From the NCBI GenBank assembly GCA_019306065.1, contig JAFDMF010000006.1:1-64000 (forward strand): DNA of 64,000 bases. Direction: 5' to 3'. Position 1 is the stretch's first letter, and every line of letters begins with the position of its first letter. This document shows positions 60,287-64,000 of this stretch, piece after piece. The translations under genes and the position numbers were made by a program. The notes below the pieces were generated by a model that saw only the letters and a program-made list of their open reading frames with translations, was not told the DNA's origin and searched no databases. This stretch comes from Deltaproteobacteria bacterium. GTDB lineage: Bacteria > Desulfobacterota > Desulfobacteria > Desulfobacterales > JAFDMD01.

Positions 60287-62919
60287 CTTTTAACGCTCCA
60301 TTTTTCATAAATATCTTTTCTTCTGTTAAAGGCTTCTTCTCCGCCTTCCATTATTTTTATAATCTTTTTCTGCATTTCAAAGTTGTCTATGCTTCCTTCC
60401 TGTAAATTGATTTTTGATTCCGAATAACCGCAGGAAATTATCTTTTCGCTGTCTCCGAGAACCGGAATGTTAGGATTATGAGTGGCAAATATAAACTGCA
60501 TTTTGCCTTTTAATTCTCTGATTTTTTTTATAACATCCTTATAAATGGTTTGATTGTCCAAATCATCTTCCGGCTGATCGATTATTAAAATATCCGTCTC
60601 TTTTTGAGCAAGCAGAAAAAGTATTAACGCGGTTGCCCGTTGTCCTAACGAATGATCTTTTAACGGTTTGTTATTATAATTAATTGTAAATAAGGTTTCT
60701 ACGTTAAAAGTTATTAACTCAAAAAGTTTATTTTCAAATATTTCATCAAACTTAACAAACTGATTATTACTCAATATAGTTTGCAATCTGCTTTTATCTC
60801 TATATATTTCTATAAAATCTTTATATTCTTCCTTAATTTTTTCATAAGAGTAGCCTGTTATGCCGCTTCCTTTAAAAGTTTGCTTTAATTTATCTAAAAA
60901 CAGATCTCTTCTGCCTTTATATTCCAAAGAGATTGAAATGGGATTTTCATAAGAGTTGATACACTTAACCTCGTTTTCTATATTTCTATATCGTTGAAGC
61001 CAAAGTTCATTTAATTCGGATATTTTATCACTTAACGATGTTATATATCCCTCTCTTTTTGCCTCCGATTTTTCAATCTCTTTAAGTTTTAATTTAAAAT
61101 TCTCTATTCGCGTATTAAGTTTAAGAAAATTATCGGGATTAATATTAGGTATATTTATCTCTCTTTTTGTTGCGGAAAATTCCTCCGTAAGAGTATCTTT
61201 TTTATTTTTTAAACTTTCTTCCACCGTTTTAAATTCGGTTATAAATTGCTCTATATTTTTATTTGCTTCTATTATATTATTAAACTCCGCTTTAATATTA
61301 TTAAATATTTTTTCGGCGGTTTCAAAAACTTCTTTATTATATTCGGAGTTAAAAAAAGCGTCTTGAAAAAACGGTTCATAATTGCCGCATAATTCTTTCA
61401 AACTCTTGTCAAAGTCGGAAAGCCTGTCTAATATTTCATTAATCTTTGTAATATCAGAATTAATGCCGCTTTCTTTTTTAAGCTTATCTTCAATGCCGCT
61501 TTCTTTGAATATTTTAAGTTTTTCTTCCGCATCCTTTATATTCTGTTCTGTTTCTCTTTTTGCTTCGTCAAGCTCCTCAAGTCTTTTTAATTCAATTGTA
61601 ATATCGTATATTTCTACGCGTTTTTCTTTGATTCCAACTTCTATACTTTCCAAACGATTTCCTATAAGTTTTTTTACCAAATCCGCTTCAAAATCAATAT
61701 TTTTATTGGAAAGATCCTTTTGTCCGAAATATACGGGTTTTTTTAAAACAGTTTCAAGCCCGGCTTCAATTCTACTATTATCCTTATCGTAAATATTCTC
61801 TTTTTCACCGTATATTTTTTCAATTCTATACTCTTTGTTATGCCGGTTTCGGATATAAACAACAATCTTGCCGCCGCTTTTTAATGTATGCTCTATAAGA
61901 TTATTTTTATAATCTTTATCTGCGGCAATATCTTCCAACGAAATTCCAAGAATATAACGCAATACCTCAATAACCGAAGATTTACCGCTTCCTCTTATTC
62001 CTATAAAATTATTCAATTCGGAAGAAAAATCAATCTCTTTATCGTCAAGCAGTCCGCCTTCAAAAGAGATTGATTTAATATAAGAATTGGAAACTTCGGG
62101 AGGATTATCTTCTCGGACTCGATTTTTTTTATCTTTTAAAGCATATTTAAGGGCTTCAAAATTAAAATCTCCGATTTTAATATAAGTCTTTTTATCATTA
62201 TCTTTCTGTTTGCCAAATGTTCCTATTTCATCTAAATTTTTACAATCCGAGCCTTCCAAATATGCAGGTATTGTTTCTTTATTTGGAAACCATTTTTCTA
62301 AATTTATTTTTAGATCATAGCTTCTAACTTTTTGAAACCCAAACACATTTTGTTTAAAAAGGTTATCTTTTGCAAAATCTGAAATTCTTCCGCCGTCCAA
62401 TCCTTTTAAAAAACCGTTATTCTTTTCCACATGCGCCATTATAACAAAAGAATCCCGACCCTCTTTTCTATGCTTGTTAAGCTTTTCAAATAAATCCGAA
62501 AGATTATATTTACAGAGCGCATTTGCATTTAAACGATTCGATACCCCTTCAAAAGCGGAAGTTAAAAACTGTCCTATAAAATTTTCATCATTTTTTATCC
62601 ATGTTTCATAATCAAATGCTATTAATGTGTGGATTCCATTGCTTCCGTCCTGTACCGAAAGCTCTACTCCGGGTACAAGCCATATATTTTCTTTACCGCC
62701 TCTTTTTATTAAAGCTTTATATTCCTCTAAATTAAATTTATTATGATTTGCAATCAAACCTATCTTAATATCTTCTTCAACCAATCTGTTTATATATGCT
62801 CCGATAAAATCGTTATCATTTTCTTCATATATAAACTCTTGATCCGCTTTTGTATGAAGATGAAAATCCGCTTTAAACCATTTGGAACCGTTTTTAAAAA
62901 AGTTTTTATCCGAATTCAT
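60283..62919 (-). CDS. PHP-domain/SMC-like ATPase (TrlF type)
   Basis: An 878-residue fusion. The N-terminal PHP phosphoesterase domain has KADFHLHTKADQ, LIANHNKFN, VPGVELSVQDGSNGIHTLIA and VIMAHVEKNNG (metal-binding His/Asp). The ATPase begins with FIGIRGSGKSSVIEVLRYI near residue 305; a long coiled-coil region (about 400-660) precedes LGQRATALILFLLAQ and the Walker B DILIIDQPEDDLDNQTIY near 775, then FATHNPNIPVL. ATG 62919 is preferred (GGAT upstream, just before the PHP domain); the frame opens at 62976. Paired with an AlbA_2 protein, it looks like a nucleic-acid-targeting module. Confidence 0.85.
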   Translation of the reverse strand: MNSDKNFFKNGSKWFKADFHLHTKADQEFIYEENDNDFIGAYINRLVEEDIKIGLIANHNKFNLEEYKALIKRGGKENIWLVPGVELSVQDGSNGIHTLIAFDYETWIKNDENFIGQFLTSAFEGVSNRLNANALCKYNLSDLFEKLNKHRKEGRDSFVIMAHVEKNNGFLKGLDGGRISDFAKDNLFKQNVFGFQKVRSYDLKINLEKWFPNKETIPAYLEGSDCKNLDEIGTFGKQKDNDKKTYIKIGDFNFEALKYALKDKKNRVREDNPPEVSNSYIKSISFEGGLLDDKEIDFSSELNNFIGIRGSGKSSVIEVLRYILGISLEDIAADKDYKNNLIEHTLKSGGKIVVYIRNRHNKEYRIEKIYGEKENIYDKDNSRIEAGLETVLKKPVYFGQKDLSNKNIDFEADLVKKLIGNRLESIEVGIKEKRVEIYDITIELKRLEELDEAKRETEQNIKDAEEKLKIFKESGIEDKLKKESGINSDITKINEILDRLSDFDKSLKELCGNYEPFFQDAFFNSEYNKEVFETAEKIFNNIKAEFNNIIEANKNIEQFITEFKTVEESLKNKKDTLTEEFSATKREINIPNINPDNFLKLNTRIENFKLKLKEIEKSEAKREGYITSLSDKISELNELWLQRYRNIENEVKCINSYENPISISLEYKGRRDLFLDKLKQTFKGSGITGYSYEKIKEEYKDFIEIYRDKSRLQTILSNNQFVKFDEIFENKLFELITFNVETLFTINYNNKPLKDHSLGQRATALILFLLAQKETDILIIDQPEDDLDNQTIYKDVIKKIRELKGKMQFIFATHNPNIPVLGDSEKIISCGYSESKINLQEGSIDNFEMQKKIIKIMEGGEEAFNRRKDIYEKWSVKR

Positions 62920-63164
62920 TTTAATATCCATACTTTTTAATTTTGAAATTATTACCTTTATAATACATAACCGCAAAAATTAATCCGCTATATTTTATTA
63001 GATAAAATTAAATTTATATAAACTTCAAGTCAACTCTTAATTAAAAAAGAAAAGAACAGCAAGTAAGTTTGATTAAGCGAAGTGAAACCCAACATGATTA
63101 AAAAGACGCCAAAACTGAACAAATTACCATGTATTTCCGCTTTTAAAAAGTTGTGCGGCAAATA

Positions 63165-64000
63165 CTATTCATATCTTAAAGCCTCTATGGGATTAAGCCT
63201 CGAAGCTTTTATTGCAGGAAATAATCCGGCGGATATCCCTACCGCAACAGATACCGCTATGGATAAAAAAACCGAAGAAAAACTTATCATCATGTCTATA
63301 TTAAAAAACCTGCCGAGCAATAATGCTATTGTTACTCCGAGAATCAAGCCTATAAAACTTCCGAACAAAGATATTAAAACGGCTTCAAAAAGAAACTGCT
63401 GCATAATTGTTTTATCCTGCGCGCCAAGCGCTTTGCGCAGCCCGATCTCTTTTGTGCGCTCGGTAACCGAAACAAGCATCATATTCATAATTCCTATACT
63501 TCCCACCAAAAGCGAAATTGCGGCTATTGCGGCTAAAAGTATTGTAAAAAGCCGCGTAGTCTCTTTTACGGTATTTACAAGCTCAGCCATATTTATTAAT
63601 CTGAAATCGTTCTCCTCCTGTTTTCTAATGTTATGACGCTCTCGTAAAAGTTGAGTTATTTTATCCGATACATAATCAAGATACTCTTCTTTAGCTACAT
63701 TTAGTACAATTCGATGAACGCTTTTCGGAAGCGTTGCGCCGGAAAATCTTCTTGAAAAGGTTTTAAACGGTATAAAAATATTATCGTCCGGGTTAATAAA
63801 AGCTACCGAGCCGCTTTCCCGAATTACTCCTATTATCGTAAGAGGTATATTTTTAATTCTTATTACTTTGCCTACCGCATTTTCTTCTCCGAACAGTTCG
63901 TTACAGACATTTTTTCCTATCAACGCGTAAGAAGAGCCGAGTTTTGAATCTTTTTCGGTAAAAAAAGCCCCCTTTTCAATTTTAAAATTCATTACCTCAA
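63165..64000 (-). CDS. MacB-type ABC transporter permease (partial, 5' end outside window)
   Basis: The C-terminal 275 residues of a MacB/FtsX-family permease: EKGAFFTEKDSKLGSSYALI, GKVIRIKNIPLTIIGVIRES in the periplasmic domain, then helices with GSIGIMNMMLVSVTERTKEI, GLRKALGAQDKTIMQQFLFE and FPAIKASRLNPIEALRYE at the end. The frame stays open to base 64000, and the upstream residues fit the family, so the ATG at 63992 is internal. The 245-base gap to the PHP-SMC gene shows no feature. Confidence 0.88.
   Translation of the reverse strand, partial: EVMNFKIEKGAFFTEKDSKLGSSYALIGKNVCNELFGEENAVGKVIRIKNIPLTIIGVIRESGSVAFINPDDNIFIPFKTFSRRFSGATLPKSVHRIVLNVAKEEYLDYVSDKITQLLRERHNIRKQEENDFRLINMAELVNTVKETTRLFTILLAAIAAISLLVGSIGIMNMMLVSVTERTKEIGLRKALGAQDKTIMQQFLFEAVLISLFGSFIGLILGVTIALLLGRFFNIDMMISFSSVFLSIAVSVAVGISAGLFPAIKASRLNPIEALRYE

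Noticed and set aside
63082-63636. 184-codon plus-strand frame opposite the MacB-type permease
   Set aside because: The minus-strand protein is a recognisable MacB permease; the plus frame has no family features.

Overview
The window is a low-GC (by eye about one third G+C) bacterial chromosome segment from a Gram-negative. The evidence for an outer membrane is a lipoprotein N-acyltransferase (lnt), AmpG, a DUF1207 outer-membrane protein, autotransporter and other beta-barrel C-termini ending in Phe, and periplasmic binding proteins. An oxygen-sensitive 2-oxoacid:ferredoxin oxidoreductase, futalosine-route menaquinone synthesis (mqnB), an NtrY-type kinase, TRAP and Aap uptake systems, and the FnIII and DUF1508 small-protein remnants together suggest an anaerobe of the Desulfobacterota/former Deltaproteobacteria. 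That placement is an inference from gene content; there is no rRNA here. I saw no tRNA, rRNA or CRISPR array.

Layout. 1-4.7 kb is a decayed accessory stretch: an outer-membrane protein tail, pgpA, a tiny Lys-rich protein, an FnIII remnant abutting a ParA-like gene that has lost its start, two unknown genes translationally coupled to it, a frameshifted DUF1508 gene and a small membrane protein. 4.7-12.4 kb holds larC, a metal permease, a chalcone-isomerase-like secreted protein and a minus-strand operon for a four-subunit 2-oxoacid:ferredoxin oxidoreductase plus a 4x[4Fe-4S] electron-transfer subunit. 12.6-18.2 kb is a housekeeping operon hisB-lipoprotein-hisA-dnaG-rpoD. 18.6-25.8 kb has acyP, an autotransporter remnant, a secreted NTF2/AMIN-like protein, the aapJQMP amino-acid importer and a ComEA-like protein. 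26.1-28.6 kb is a ParB-like/AAA ATPase with a decayed TOPRIM partner. 28.6-34 kb is aroE-aroA-aroK-ygiQ-DUF1207. 34.2-36.1 kb is a DUF262 + HEPN pair. 36.6-43.5 kb contains PocR-domain and Dabb-domain genes, an enoyl-CoA hydratase, and the operon nadK-lnt-ampG-fic preceded by a small ORF with a stop codon inside. 43.7-51.7 kb has an amidohydrolase, an NtrY-like kinase without a neighbouring NtrX, a GT2-GtrA fusion, mqnB, an antitoxin beside a truncated RelE, a cupin and a DUF418 membrane protein. 51.7-52.5 kb is a NYN RNase with a striking twin-hairpin leader. 52.8-58.5 kb is a probable short-chain acid uptake and oxidation cluster (SDR, TRAP DctPQM, enoyl-CoA hydratase). 58.7-63 kb has a secreted W/EQ-repeat protein and an AlbA_2 + PHP/SMC ATPase pair; the window ends inside a MacB-type permease.

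Two themes run through it. First, intergenic space is packed with short palindromic repeats of at least four families (A: 28-bp GCATGC-centred palindromes; B: about 100-150-bp elements; C: 90-150-bp inverted-repeat elements with terminal repeats up to 27 bp; D: about 60-bp elements). Family C sits inside operons, directly upstream of ribosome-binding sites, and a half-copy is inserted in frame within aroK. Second, accessory genes are decaying (at least eight broken genes), while conflict-type modules (ParB/AAA/TOPRIM, DUF262/HEPN, NYN, PHP-SMC/AlbA_2, Fic, toxin-antitoxin pieces) are dense.
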